From Vesta saturnalis (Eukaryota; Arthropoda; Insecta; Coleoptera; Lampyridae), in NCBI GenBank assembly GCA_036346205.1, contig JARFJB010000650.1, positions 2,147,501 through 2,211,500 on the forward strand: 64,000 nt of DNA, read 5' to 3'. Below the pieces are notes generated by a model. The model ran no database searches and had not been told where the DNA came from. It saw nothing but the letters and a program-made list of their open reading frames with translations. The position numbers and the translations under genes are program-made. Shown in pieces: positions 36,960-48,435 of the stretch (position 1 is its first letter; each line of letters opens with the position of its first letter).

Positions 36960-37615
36960 GCTTGGGCACGACATACCCCAGGGCACTACTTTTAAAGTAA
37001 ATGATATAAATTTTTTCGCAAGAAAGAATTGGCAATGAAAGCATCACGGTGCGATGCCCATCGATATGTAGTCAAAGAAATCAAAGCTGTTATAGGTTTA
37101 CTATAGTTGACTGGAGTTTACAAATCGACAGACAAAATACATCGGAACACTGATGGTAGCTGCATTGATCTTATACAGACAACAATTTCACAACAAAGAT
37201 ATTGGATTTTACTGCAATGTGTGCGGTTTGACAATGTGAACAATAAAGCACAACGGAGAAATTGATAAATTGGCTACTATTAAAGGGATAATTGATCAGT
37301 TTGTTGACAACTGTAAAATACACACTATTCACCAAGTGAATATCTAATGATAGACGAAAAGTTAGAGGCATCCAAAGGACGTGTATCGTTCCTTCCATAC
37401 ATACCGAACAAATATGGTTTTAAAGTATTCACATTAGTGGATTTCAGGACCTACTATTGTGTGAAAGTGGACAATTAGAAAAATTAAAAGGCAAATTCCA
37501 CCAGTGCTTCTGAACGTGCGAGGAAGAGAACCTCGCAGTTCAAGGAGAACATCACGACTGTATCGTATGTACCAAAAAAGTGAAAAAATGTAATCTTCTT
37601 TCCATGTAACACCAT
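36960..37615 (+). pseudogene. piggyBac transposase relic (unit 2)
   Basis: Plus-strand pieces in order: EIKAVIGL (about 37080), LTGVYKSTDKIHRNTDG, SQQRYWILLQCVRFDN (about 37193-37240), IKGIIDQFVDNCK, SEYLMIDEKLEASKGR (about 37340-37385), FLPYIPNKYGFKVFTLVDFR (about 37390-37450), then CIVCTKKVKKCN. These follow the piggyBac transposase core, including the IDE acidic residue. Single-base losses break the frame. The relic ends at the duplication junction (37618). The 75-codon antisense frame is a shadow. Confidence 0.8.
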
Positions 37616-37618
37616 GAT

Positions 37619-37911
37619 GACTTCAGCTTTAATTTCTTGATTTGACATAGAAGGTGGATTATCACTATGAGTAGACTGAGATGAACTACAGTGAAGAGTG
37701 CTATCGATAGCAAAGCAATGGAGGGGGATAGTTGTTAAAGAAATAAGGTCATTTATGTACAGCAGAAAAAGTGTAGGCGCTATAACGGATCCCTGTGGTA
37801 CACCCGCGTTAACGATAACTTCTTTTGAAAAAAAGCCATCAACTACGACACGTATTCGTCTTTTATCAAGGAAACTAGAAACCCAGTTGATGAGCGTATC
37901 ATTGATTCCGC
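37619..37911 (-). pseudogene. LINE copy E (partial, in unit 3)
   Basis: Only the palm region is left, because the duplication break point cuts the LINE at 37619. FAID at about 37705 is shared with copies C and D, as expected from duplication and not from separate insertion. Confidence 0.8.
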
Positions 37912-38225
37912 TTTTTGTTTTAACTTTTTACGCAATCTTTCGGTGTGACTTGTTAATTCTTTCACTAGTTTTTATTTTTTTGGTGAGGATGGTAAATCAC
38001 TAACACTGTTTAAGTAGCGTTCTACAGAGGAAGTCTTGTTCTACAGCGTGTGCTATTGGATATGTCGGTTTTTTTAAAGTGTTTTTCACAAATAAACTCA
38101 TTCTTTAATTCATCACCATGTAAATTACTTATGGTACTGTTTCCACAATTCACAATACACTGGCGGCATAACTTTTCATTTTTAGGAAAATGAAAAATTC
38201 TTCCAAGTAGAGCAACAATCTATGT
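37912..38225 (-). pseudogene. THAP-domain exon remnant (unit 3)
   Basis: Third copy of the THAP exon, including the CSYIDC start. A 17-bp GC-rich stretch (near 38235) differs from unit 2 just upstream of the domain. Confidence 0.6.
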
Positions 38226-40019
38226 AAGAACACTTCGCTCCCCTCTGGGCATTATTGTGTAAGCATGGCTCACCTAAGGATAAAGTAAAAAATATATTGT
38301 GTAATGATAGAGTGACTATTCTTTACGTATGATGAAAATACGAAGGTGTGATATTTTGTAAAAATTGAACACTGATATTGCAGTTTAGGTATCCTGCTTT
38401 TGAACAAAATAATGTGAAAGTACTTATCTATAACGTTAACAATAACAACAAAAATAGGTAATAAACCTGTAATAAACGTAACTAAACCAAACCGTAAATA
38501 TGTTGCGGACCGCTGCAAAATTATAAATTCGATTTGGATTTGATACAATGCAAAAATTAAAGAGCCTAATTAACGACGGAAGTAAGAAATAACCACGAAG
38601 CAAAAAAAACTATAATTGAGTCTATTTCAGCTGCATTTACATTTAATGTTGACAAATTATATCGCAAAGAAGGCAATATTGTTTCTGTAGAACTGCTGCT
38701 GGCTGCGGGGGCAGAAGCTGACTCCATTTAGTTGATAAGAAAATGATGGTCGTCATTAATTTAATCACAGCATACAAATATTTGTAATTTAATACAAAAA
38801 TAAAAAAAAGATTTCCAAAAATTTGTTAAGAATGTAACAAATAAAATATGCTATCTTTTTACTTACACATCATAAAATAAGGGAAATAAAGTGTGAAAGA
38901 ATATTTTATGAAACTATTAATTATACTTCTACCTTTTTTTGTCAGTGTATATGTATCATTAAAATAAATTGTTTCGTTATAATAGAAAGCAATTTTTGGT
39001 AGAAATCGACCACCAACGCTAAAAATTGCCGAAAAGGAGTGAGTATGTGTATGTGCGTGCCTGAAAATTTATTAAATAGAATTTAAAATGCTTAAACTCT
39101 GTTATCGATATTGTTTAGCTTCTATATGCTATATCTCCTTTGACATCTGTCTTACATCAGGTTTTAAACGTCTGTCTGACTTAAACTATTGTTGTTTTTA
39201 CAACGTGGCCTATCATCAATCGTATTAGAGAAGAGGTTGCTCAATTATCAGAGGTGATTTTTTTATCTGAAAAATGCATTTTTAGCACGAAATATTTTTG
39301 TCATGGCAATTCAATCTAGAATCGAGGCAATTTAAAAATCAGCCCCTCGCTCGAGAGTGAATTGTCCAAATGACAAAAATATTGAGTGATATTAAAAATG
39401 AATTTACCCAATTTAAAAAATCACCATGAATGTACTGTAGGAAGATTACACAACATGACAAATAATAAACACAACTCAAAATTAATAGTCTTGATTTCAT
39501 CAAGAAATTTTGTAACAAACTAGGCTATTTTAGATGTTACGTTTGAATGGATTTAATTAAATTATATTAAACAATTGGAATGACTTCTGTCAAACTTGAA
39601 TATAAAATTTCTGTGATCTAATAATGAGTATATTTGGCAATCAATAAAAAAGGTGTTTGTTTTAAAGCAGTATTATACCTACGTTCAGCTGCTGATATAC
39701 AAGTGTACTTTAAATACAAACTTCCGCCGTATATCTTCCGTAGCAGATTTAATATTAAACGCTTAGTTGCACTCTGCCAATTTCAATGTATTTAATCCTC
39801 GGTTAGTCTTCTGGAGTATACCATACCCCACGATCTCTATTTGCAGTTGTGAAATCAAAAGTTAATGCGGTAGCGCCGTCTAGTGTCTAGTAGTTGGAGT
39901 TGAAAGGCATTTTTAAACAATCAACTTGTTAACAGCACGCTATACAGTATCAATTTGAAGTGAGAGGTTATCTTATTAACAGCAAGCTCTACAGTATCAG
40001 CTTGAAGGGAGATTTTATC

Positions 40020-40790
40020 GAAGACAGCTTGGGCACGACATACCCCAGAGCACTACTTTTTAAAGTAAATGTTATAATTTTTTCGCAAGAAAATATTGGC
40101 AATGAAAGCATCACGGTGTGATGCCCATTAGTATGTAGTCAAAGAAACTGATAAAAAAAATCAAAGCTGTTATAGGCTTACTATAGTTGACTGGACTTTA
40201 CAAATTCGACAGACAAAATACATCGGAACACTAATGGTAGTTGCATTGATCTTATACAAACAACAATGTCACAACAAAGATATTGGATTTTACTGCAATG
40301 TGTGCGGTTTGACAATGTGAACAATAGAGCACAACGGAGAGATTGATAAATTGGCTACTATTAAAGGGATGATTGATCAGTTTGTTCACAACTGTAAAAT
40401 ACACACTATTCACCAAGTGAATATCTAACGATAGACGAACAGTTAGAGGCATCCAAAGGACGTGTATCGTTCCTTCAATACATACCGAACAAATATGGTT
40501 TTAAAGTATTCACATTAGTGGATTTCAGGACTTACTATTGTGTGAAAGTGGACAATTAGAAAAATTAAAAGGCAATTTCCACCAGTGCTTCTGAACGTGT
40601 AAGGAAGAGAATCTCGCAGTTCAAGGAGAACATCACGGCTGTATCGTATGTACCAAAAAAGTGAAAAAATGTAATCTTCTTTTCCATGATGACCGTATAT
40701 CGAAGAAACTGGTGACAAGAAGTTACCTCTGATATTACACCTACCAACGCCAAGGTAACGGGAATGAGTTGTCTCTCCATATCTGACAAA
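40020..40790 (+). pseudogene. piggyBac transposase relic (unit 3)
   Basis: Second copy of the piggyBac relic with SEYLTIDEQLEASKGR and FLQYIPNKYGFKVF. It continues beyond the point where unit 2 is cut (CNLLFHDDRISKKLVTRS, about 40665-40720), so this is the longer and probably original copy. Frameshifts and stops present; no piggyBac ends or TTAA duplication identified. Confidence 0.8.
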
Positions 40791-40860
40791 TTCTTGAATA
40801 CCTATATAAAGGTGGTTCTGCTGGAACATTGTGACTCTCGCACTTAGGTGATGCAAGATA

Positions 40861-42499
40861 GGTGGTGTCTATATTAATGGAATCCATTAGGTTCATACTT
40901 TACTAGATAGTATTTTTATTACTATCTTAGTCGAACACAGTGAGGTATGTGCTCTTTTGGCCCTCGAAAGAGTGCCAACTATCACTAACTAGCATCCAAT
41001 ATTCATCCTTATACCTTATAAAGCAACGCATGTGAACAAAGTGTGTTAGAAGAAGTGTGAAGTAGGTATCTAAAGTAGTGCTTTTTCAAAAAAAAAACTA
41101 AAAAGTAAAAATATATAACCCTTTTTATTTTTTGTACTTTGATTTTACTACGATTTGACAAAATTTAGGGATGTTCTTCTTGAGATACAGCAGTTCGAAA
41201 TATAAATATAAATAGTGACCTTACCAATAATATCACCCAAAGGAGTAGTTGCGTACTAAAAATAATTTTTTCATGTTAGTGTATTTCACGAAAACGATAC
41301 TTTTTGAATTTTATTTTATAATTTAACTGACCTTAAATTTACAACTAAAATAGCATTTTATGAAATTTTTTGTTTTTGTCTCATCCTGTCTAATGTTACC
41401 TGAGTTTAAAACTCTAAAATTCAGTTTAATTGCTGTTTGCAATATTTTATTCCATCCCATTCTTTTATTAAAATTATTAAAATATCATATTTTCATAAAT
41501 TTTTACCACCCTGTTAGTAATGGGACGCTATAAAATTAAAAAATTAAAATCAAAAATCATGTGGCAGCTCAAAAATACATTATTGGGCGATGGTATGACT
41601 GATTTTAAAAAAGTGGTAACAATTACAATAAAAATGACCTAAAATATTTTGTTTCTCAAAAACGATAAAAGTTAGGTACAGGAAGAAACTTTTAAAATTA
41701 ACAGATGTAAAAAGAAAATTATAAAACAGTAGCCTCATGTAGAATAAGAAAGTTAGATCGACTTGCAGTTGTAAGCAGACATGTTAGCCATTTTGAAATT
41801 GTTTGCAGGACCCTCTCGAGATATACATGCATGCAAGCGTTCAATTTGATATCTGGCTTGACTTTTTACACTGACCACACTCAATAACTGTAGGCAATTG
41901 GTCAAACAAATCACCAATCAAAATAGGCCAAATGTACAATAATACACACCTGATGGGATCTAAGAAAATATTAATCACTGATCTTGCCTGGGGTGTGATA
42001 ACATTTTCCTAAATGGAAGTAGTGAGAGAAAAATATAATGCGTTAATTAATGTGACTATGTATAACGCTTTTACTCATTTAGATACCTTTATTACATAAT
42101 GTTTGTTTAAAAAACATCTATTAATAATTTAATTGTATACTTCCCATAATAAAATTAATAATTAGTAATTATATGAAAAAATATCTACAAACCACAATCT
42201 TATTTTCTTGATTGTACATGATATGTATAAATTTAAATCAGTATAGTTTTGGTAACATGAACAGAATAACACATTTACCTTAAACAAGATGAAAAAGTAC
42301 AGAAAAAAACTTAAATATTTTATAATTAAAAAAACATCTCGGAAAAAAAAGATGGTAGGTAACACAGACTATAAGATTCATCTTCTAATAGCCACTATTT
42401 TATGACGTGTTTTGAACTTGATTATAATAATGAATTGCTGTGCATAAGTATATTTAAGATACAAACAAATGAATAATTCACAATTTTGTTTTAATATAG
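40861..42499. other. intron, nothing recognised
   Basis: No exon or domain. The AT-rich text around 41040-41900 has a repeat-like style but no visible ends. The last 20 bases form a weak acceptor (TTTTAATATAG) for the exon at 42500. Confidence 0.4.
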
Positions 42500-42616
42500 A
42501 TTCATCAGAGTTATGGTGACGAATTGGGCTTAACAAGTGATGATGATGATTACGTTCCACCTGGAGGAGAAGATGACAAATTAGTTGCTCCAATTTCTGA
42601 AGAAAATTTTATTGAG
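42500..42616 (+). CDS. GRAMD1: GRAMD1/Aster exon: acidic linker after GRAM domain
   Basis: Acceptor AATATAG ends at 42499 and donor GTAACT begins at 42617; phase 0 at both ends. It encodes IHQSYGDELGLTSDDDDYVP and then GGEDDKLVAP. The HxxYGxELGLTSDD(D/E)DYVPP block directly after the GRAM domain is a hallmark of GRAMD1 proteins. Joining after TGG (16473-16475) gives EMWQW-IHQSYG without a gap. The acidic run separates the GRAM and VASt domains. Confidence 0.92.
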
Positions 42617-42948
42617 GTAACTACAATTTGTTTAAATATCTTTTGTTTATAAACAAAAGTGATTGTATCAATTTTATATGCAATAAAAATGATTTATTCA
42701 AATACAAATATTCTAATATGCTATTGACCTTTGACTCAATTAACAGAGTGAATAATATATCTAACATTACAACAAAAAATGTATATTCAGGTCATCTATG
42801 ATGCAATAGAGTAGTTGTCACTATTATTAGATTTCATATTAAAAATAAAATTAACAAAAATAACAATTTTTTGATACTTAAAATTTTATTTATAAAATGG
42901 TATTTAAAATATAATAATTAAGGAATCATACCTTTATTATATTTTTAG

Positions 42949-43130
42949 GAGTGTACATCTACTTCAGAACTTGTAATAACTGAAACTGTTATAATGGATG
43001 AAAGAAGTGAAAATGGCAATCAACATTCCATAAATAATCAAACAGGTCACCATACCAACATTAACTCAGATAGTCAATTACCAACTGATATGTCAGATAC
43101 AACTGAATCGGATGTCGAAAAAGTGGGAAA
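42949..43130 (+). CDS. GRAMD1: GRAMD1/Aster exon: inter-domain linker
   Basis: Acceptor ATTTTTAG (ends 42948) and donor GTAAGT (43131). Starts in phase 0 and ends in phase 2, matching the next exon, which supplies one G to complete AAG. The encoded 60 residues are Ser/Thr/Asn-rich and acidic (MDERSENGNQHS, DMSDTTESDVEKVGK), a poorly conserved disordered linker before the VASt domain. Identity rests on position, strand, splice sites and phase. Confidence 0.82.
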
Positions 43131-44087
43131 GTAAGTAGTTTTCTTCATCGCAAGATCGACGTAGAGAAGCTTATGTTTGAAAATCTCAGATTGGATTTAA
43201 ATTTAAACAAAGAATATTAATTCAAATTTTAAGTTTCTTACTTGGTATGTGAGGTGAGACTTGCTACATTGAAAGGTAAAAGGACTAAATAAGGAAGTAT
43301 GTAGATGAGAATATGATTTATCAACTGTAAATGATCGGCACAATTTACTTATTTTAGACTTTTTTTAGGTTTGATCGCATAGTTAGAAACTTTAAGTTTT
43401 CTTCAGTAAGAATCATTTGTAAACGTTAATGACAAAAAATGTTTTGTTAATTTTATTGTTATAATTATACCGGGTGGTACAGGAGACAGTAGCTTAGCTG
43501 TTTAGAAACATGCTATTTTAAGATTTGGTAGAATTGTATAATGCGTCCTTGTTTTTGTTCAAACTAAAATATTTTTGCACTTCCGGTTTCCCCAGAAGTG
43601 CTCTCTACTTTGTTATTTTAAATGACACCCTGTATATTTTTTAACACCATCTGATTCCCCTTAAATTTCTCTTTTCAACGATGTATACCAAAATGGCATT
43701 TGTTTATTGAAAACCATTTTATTGTATTTAGTAGAGTTGGCTATGACTTGAATTGTGGCTGTTACTACTGCTTATTCCGCTACCATATTAAAAGATTCCT
43801 GGTACACAGTTTTGTGTTTCTGATTTATTTCGTTGTAATTAGTAGACTTTGTATAATTTTCAAATTAAAAAAAAAGCTTTAAGCTAAATTCTTCCCGACT
43901 TCTACTAAGATAGAAACATCAATTTTAAATTTCAGCCACGTGTAAATGATTTATTTAATCTTCACTTTTACTCAATATAATTCATTGATAAGCCATTTTA
44001 TGTTTTTAATTAAAATCGTTATCGGATTTGGACATTATAAATTAACAACACTAATATACTCAAGCGCTGTAACCGCAAGCAGTTATG
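43131..44087. other. intron; possible MITE at 43466-43640
   Basis: No coding region. 43468 (ACCGGGTGGTACAGGAG) and 43625 (CACCCTGTATAT) have the look of ends of a TA-type non-autonomous element, but the two ends do not pair well. Confidence 0.3.
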
Positions 44088-44610
44088 GCTGCTTAATGAA
44101 GCTTTCTTAATCCTTTTCTTGGACTGGATTAGTTCCCATATATCCCCGTCTTTCTTCTACAGAGTTCTGTTGGTCCTGACTTCTTCGGCTATTTTCTTCC
44201 ATTCTTTCCTGTTCATACATTTTTCGTTCCAGTTTTTTACTCCAAGCATATTTAGGTCCTCTTCCACTTTCTCCAACCATCTTGCTCTGGGTCTTCCTCT
44301 TTTTCTGCTCTCTGTTGCTACCCATTCCGTTACTATTCTTATTGCTCTTTTCTGGTCTGCCCTCATCATGTGACCTAACCATTTTATCCTCTGCGATTTA
44401 ATGTATGTAACGATATCTTCTTCTTTCAATTGGTTAACTAATTCAAAATTCATTCTTGGGCGGTATTCATTCTGCTCATTCTTTATTGGTCCCAATACTC
44501 TTCTTAGTATCTTTCTTTTAAATATTCTCAGTTCTTCTACTTCCTTCTTGGTTAGCGTCCGTGTTTCTGCTGCGTATACTACTACTGACCTAATTAGTGT
44601 TTTGTATAAC
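44088..44610 (-). pseudogene. LINE relic, 3' part (split by P-type element)
   Basis: Minus strand: KTLIRSVVVYAAETRTL (about 44560-44607), IFKRKILRRVLG (about 44500), QRIKWLGHMMRADQKRA (about 44350-44400), RKRGRPRARWLEKVEEDL (about 44260-44310). This is the C-terminal tail of a LINE ORF2. Removing 44611-49176 and one copy of GTATAAC joins it in frame to the RT part at 49177-49706 (KIQLY-KTLIR). Confidence 0.85.
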
Positions 44611-44952
44611 CAAAGAGTAATAGAATGTAAAGAGATGTAGGTTTACGGGAAATTACGTATCAGAAATACAGTCACGTCCGCGTGAGGGCTCTAGCCGTTA
44701 GCCCTCTGCCAATCGTGACTCGAACTAAACAGATTGTATTTGTACAGGTGAGTGACGAAATTACAGGTACCTTTACGATTTTTGGCGTAGTGCAGAAGCA
44801 CATTGTTGTCAGATTGTCGCAATATAGGAAAATACAAGGTATGTGGATGTATAACTTTATAATTACATCTATAAAAAATATTCCTATAGATTAGTTGGAA
44901 AAAAGTTCGTAATTAAGAAAGTATAAGCATAGTAATGTTAAAAATTATTTCT

Positions 44953-45226
44953 CAACACTTAATAAAAATAAAAATACTCAAAGTCTGCTCCAACAAATTT
45001 GTTTAAATAGCTATAATTGTTTCGGACTTATGCCTTTATCTTAAATAAATAAATAAATTGATGACGAGTTCACTTATCATTATCTTTGTTTCTTTTAGAT
45101 TTTACTTGATGATGGCCTTTTTAATTAGCTTGTTGTTTAATATAAGCATAAGGCCGAAACAATTGTAGTTATTTAAATAAATTTGGTGGAGCAGATTTTG
45201 GTTATTTTTATTTTTATTAAATGTTG
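44953..45226. repeat. foldback inside the P-type element
   Basis: Arms 44953-45033 and 45147-45226 are inverted copies of about 80 bp (CAACACTTAATAAAAAT / complement of ATTTTTATTAAATGTTG; shared TCTGCTCC and TTGTTTCGG) with a loop of about 113 bp. No ORF. Either a small MITE that landed in the element's 5' region, or part of its own regulatory DNA. Confidence 0.65.
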
Positions 45227-45827
45227 TCAAATAACTCAACTTTGAGGATCAAAAATGGATCAATTTAATTATTCATTATTTGTGTTTGAAGTATGGAGAA
45301 TTAATAAAAAAAATAATAGCTAACATGTCAAATTTACCATTATTGGGGTACCGACTTAAAATTAATTAAGTGTTTGCTGTCGAAAGGAAAATCATTCAAT
45401 AATTATTATATATTAGGAATTTTGACAAACGGGTGGCATATTAGCTACTTCCCAATCAGCAAAGAAATAGATATTTAAATAACGTTTCAAAAATATTAAA
45501 ACTGCAAGTAAGTAGGTTATAAATATTCATAAGAAAATGTTTTCATTGTAATATTTAAAAAATCACTATAAAATGTTTTTGTTTAATTCTACTTGGCCAC
45601 TTTATCTCAAGCGAACTCACCCTTCTTTCTATACCTGCTACGCAAAACAAAAGAACAGGATGTCATACAGGTATTGCGGCAAGGTCATAAAACAAGTTCA
45701 ATTGTTCTTCAGTTATGACTTGCTGCATTTTTGCTATCTTTCCGTCTTTTATGAAAATATTCATATCCATTCCGTAATAAAATAAATTGTGTGCTTTTAA
45801 TTGATTCTTTTGAAATACGTGTATGTA

Positions 45828-45864
45828 GCCGAAATAGCTCAGTTGAGAGAGCGTTAGACTGAAG
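45828..45864 (+). other. 5' half of tRNA-Phe(GAA), truncated in the anticodon loop
   Basis: 37 nt matching the 5' half of insect tRNA-Phe: acceptor strand GCCGAAA, TA, D-arm GCTCAGTTGAGAGAGC, G, anticodon strand TTAGA and loop CT-GAA-G. Compared with the usual sequence I see one change (TTGAG for TTGGG). The 3' half does not follow; the transposase ATG begins two bases later (45866). The piece contains an A box (TAGCTCAGTTGAGAG) but no B box. No 3' half was found elsewhere in the element. Confidence 0.75.
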
Positions 45865-45865
45865 T

Positions 45866-48435
45866 ATGGCTTCTAACTCGTGCGTATACATTAACTGCGA
45901 GCGAACTCGCAAAACCCACAACGACTTAAGTTTCTTTCGTTTTCCAACAGAAAAGTTTAGGCGGAATATATGGTTAGCAAATTGTGGAAATTCTAATCTT
46001 TTTTCTGTATCTGAGGACCAATTACGTGAAAAAAAAGTGTGTGCCATGCATTTTAGCGACGATCAATTTATGAATCCTCTAAAAAATAGACTTATTCATA
46101 GTGCTGTCCCGTTAAATTACAAAATCCGCGAAATAGCGAAATCGTCATTCCAGAACAAAACTTGCCCATATCACCTACAAAATTAACGTTAAAACGAGAA
46201 AATGCTCCAAAAGTTGACGGTAAATCGTCGTTTTATTCAGAGAAAATAGTTACTCAATCATCTCCAAGTGTACTTGATGGCAATGTTTCTTTGGTTGCAG
46301 AAACTAAAGAGAAACATTTCATGGCAACTTTTCTGAAACATGTACAATAGGCACAATTTTTATATATTATTTGTTGACTGTTTTACAAATGATGTTATCC
46401 GCAGGCTTGGATCGAAATGCCATCACCCACCAAACGTAGAAAACGATCAAATTCAACTGTATTACATCACAAAATTGCAAAATTACGTAAAAAGGTAGTT
46501 GCAAAAAATTCAAGTATTCATCGTCTGCAAAAAAGATTTACGACAAAAGAAAGTCCTCTAAGTGTGCTTAACCTAAAATCAAAAAGTGTTCGAGTTTTTG
46601 TTAATATGCAACTTTTCCATAAAAAAAACCAACCTTGGACATATGAAGAAAAGGAACTTGCTTTGAATATGTACCATAAATCTCCAGCATTATATCTCTT
46701 TATGAGACAGAAATTACAATTTACACTTCCACCAAAATCTACGATAGTTTTTTGGTTGCGGTTAGACCAATTAAACACAGGGACCAACACTGAGCTTTTT
46801 ACAAAGCTGGCCGTTAAGGTGAAAACTATGACCAATGATCAAAGGCAATGCGTCTTTTTATTCGATGAAATTCATTTAAAGAAAGGTCTCGAATACAACG
46901 CCAACCAAGACATTATAGAGGGCTTCAAAGATTTGGGACGTCTCGGACGAAGTAGCAAGATTGCCACTCACGCACTGGTATTCATGGTAAGAGGACTTCT
47001 TCAAAAGTGGAAAATTCCTGTCAGTTTCTATCTGTCTGCTGGTTCAACTAAACATCAGTCGTTATCTGCACTGATTACTGAAAATATTACAGCTCTCCAA
47101 AGGATAGGGCTTAATGTACGTGTAATTACTGGAGATCAAGCAGCCACAAACAGAACGGCATTTTTAGGTTTGGGTATTACAGAGGAGCAACCGTATTTTT
47201 TTATTAATAATTATAAAATTTTTTGTACATACGATGTTCCTCATTTAATTAAAAGTGTACGAAATAATCTTTTAACCAAAGAATTTTATGTAGATGGGAA
47301 AAAGGTTTCTTGGACCGATGTCGAAAAGGCCTATGACATTGATAAAAAAGCTCGAGCTGCTGTAAAAATTACCGACGCCCATATAAATCCCAACACTTTT
47401 CAAAAAATGAGGGTAAAATTTGCAACGCAAATATTTTCTAACGCTCTGTGAAGGTATCTCACACTGAAAATTATCTTAAAAATTCTATATCCTGGATGAA
47501 GTCCTGGCAAGCCTGTACCGCTAATAGCAGAATAAAGGAAGGTATTTACTGTTTTAAGGGGCAAATCTTAACGATTATTTCCATTCTACAACTGTGGGAC
47601 GACTTGAAACAAGAAGGGTATCAATTTTTATTGACCAGTCTTTTGAATCAGGATCCACTGGAAAATCTGTTTGCAGTGCTGCGTTACAGAGGAGGTCATT
47701 CTTCCAACCCTACGGCTAAAGCATTTCGTCAAGCCCTACAGTTCAATATGCTTGTCAAATTACAACATCCCACTGAAAATTCTAATTGCGAAATTGATGA
47801 AGATAGTGTGGTGAACTTAGTGGATGTAGATGGATGTTTACGGAAAAATTCCGACCAAGATTTCTTTAATAAAGATGTAACTGAGGACTGTAATACGGAT
47901 AATGATGAAAATGAATCTGACGCTGAAACAGTAGTAATTGAAAACTACACAAATGCAAACTTACAAAACTTGTGCTGTTGTGTACTTTGCTGGCTATGTG
48001 GTTTATAAAACACTGAAGCGTTTCACGTGTGAGAATTGTGCTAGTATGTGCAGCGACGCTAATTTAAATCCAAGTGAACTTCTTATAGTCCAAAAGGATT
48101 TCAGTGCTGAAGAATGCATTTCACATTTAAAAAGGCCATCTAGTGTAGTGATAAAAATAGTAACAATATTGCTTGAGAACTTTGAACTTTATTTCAAAAA
48201 TAAACCATCCTGCAAAGGTTTTAAAAAAACGTTTGTTGATACTAGTGTTCGTAAAATAAGTAGGTTATTACCGGCTTGGTTACATGAAAAAGACGAGTGT
48301 TACCAACATAAATTATATTTAATCGAACATTTAATTAAATGTAAACTACACAAGTCCCTTAAATGGATATCACACGATTTAAGGACAACGAAACACACAC
48401 GTAACAGCAAACTACAACACCTAAATAATGTTTAA
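45866..48435 (+). pseudogene. P-element-like (THAP9-type) transposase, broken
   Basis: Starts MASNSCVYINCERTRK. The THAP finger (C-x4-C, IWLANCGN, KVCAMHF as C-x2-H, then SAVP) lies at 45866-46110. The frame shifts near 46160. A 63-bp intron is likely at 46342-46404 (donor GTACAA, acceptor CCGCAG, phase 0). The catalytic core runs 46405-47451 (FLFDEIHLKKGLEYN, VITGDQAATNR, DVPHLIKSVRNNLL), and 47448-48000 has DPLENLFAVLRYRGGHSSNP, typical of P/THAP9 transposases. After a further shift at about 47965 the C-terminal part reads AVVYFAGYVVYKTL and FTCENCASMC. At least three frameshifts (46160, 47447, 47965), so inactive, but otherwise nearly full length (about 830 codons). Confidence 0.88.

Larger units (their letters stand above)
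33487..37618. repeat. tandem duplication unit 2
   Basis: 33487-36893 repeats unit 1. The unit then continues past the point where unit 1 was cut, through a 45-bp partial repeat (GTGAGAGGTTATCT), into a piggyBac relic (36960-37615) that ends abruptly at 37618, where unit 3 starts. Many one-base losses set this unit apart from 1 and 3 in 35400-35900. Confidence 0.85.
37619..40690. repeat. tandem duplication unit 3
   Basis: Starts in mid-LINE (TTCAGCTTTAATTTCTTG, equal to 34603 in unit 2) and follows unit 2 to its piggyBac relic, then runs further into piggyBac sequence (to about 40790) than unit 2 does. The two duplications overlap: 30287/33487 and 34603/37619 have different break points, so two successive events are needed. 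Confidence 0.85.

Noticed and set aside
31480..38003. Plus-strand frames repeated three times (MLSIAKQWMGL...)
   Set aside because: They are the antisense of the LINE reverse-transcriptase palm domain on the minus strand.
37171..40856. Minus-strand frames at 37171-37398 and 40252-40856
   Set aside because: Antisense shadows of the piggyBac relics.
45573..46047. Frames at 45573-45785 and minus 45709-46047
   Set aside because: The minus frame is antisense to the THAP exon; the plus frame has no motif and lies in the 5' region of the P-type element.
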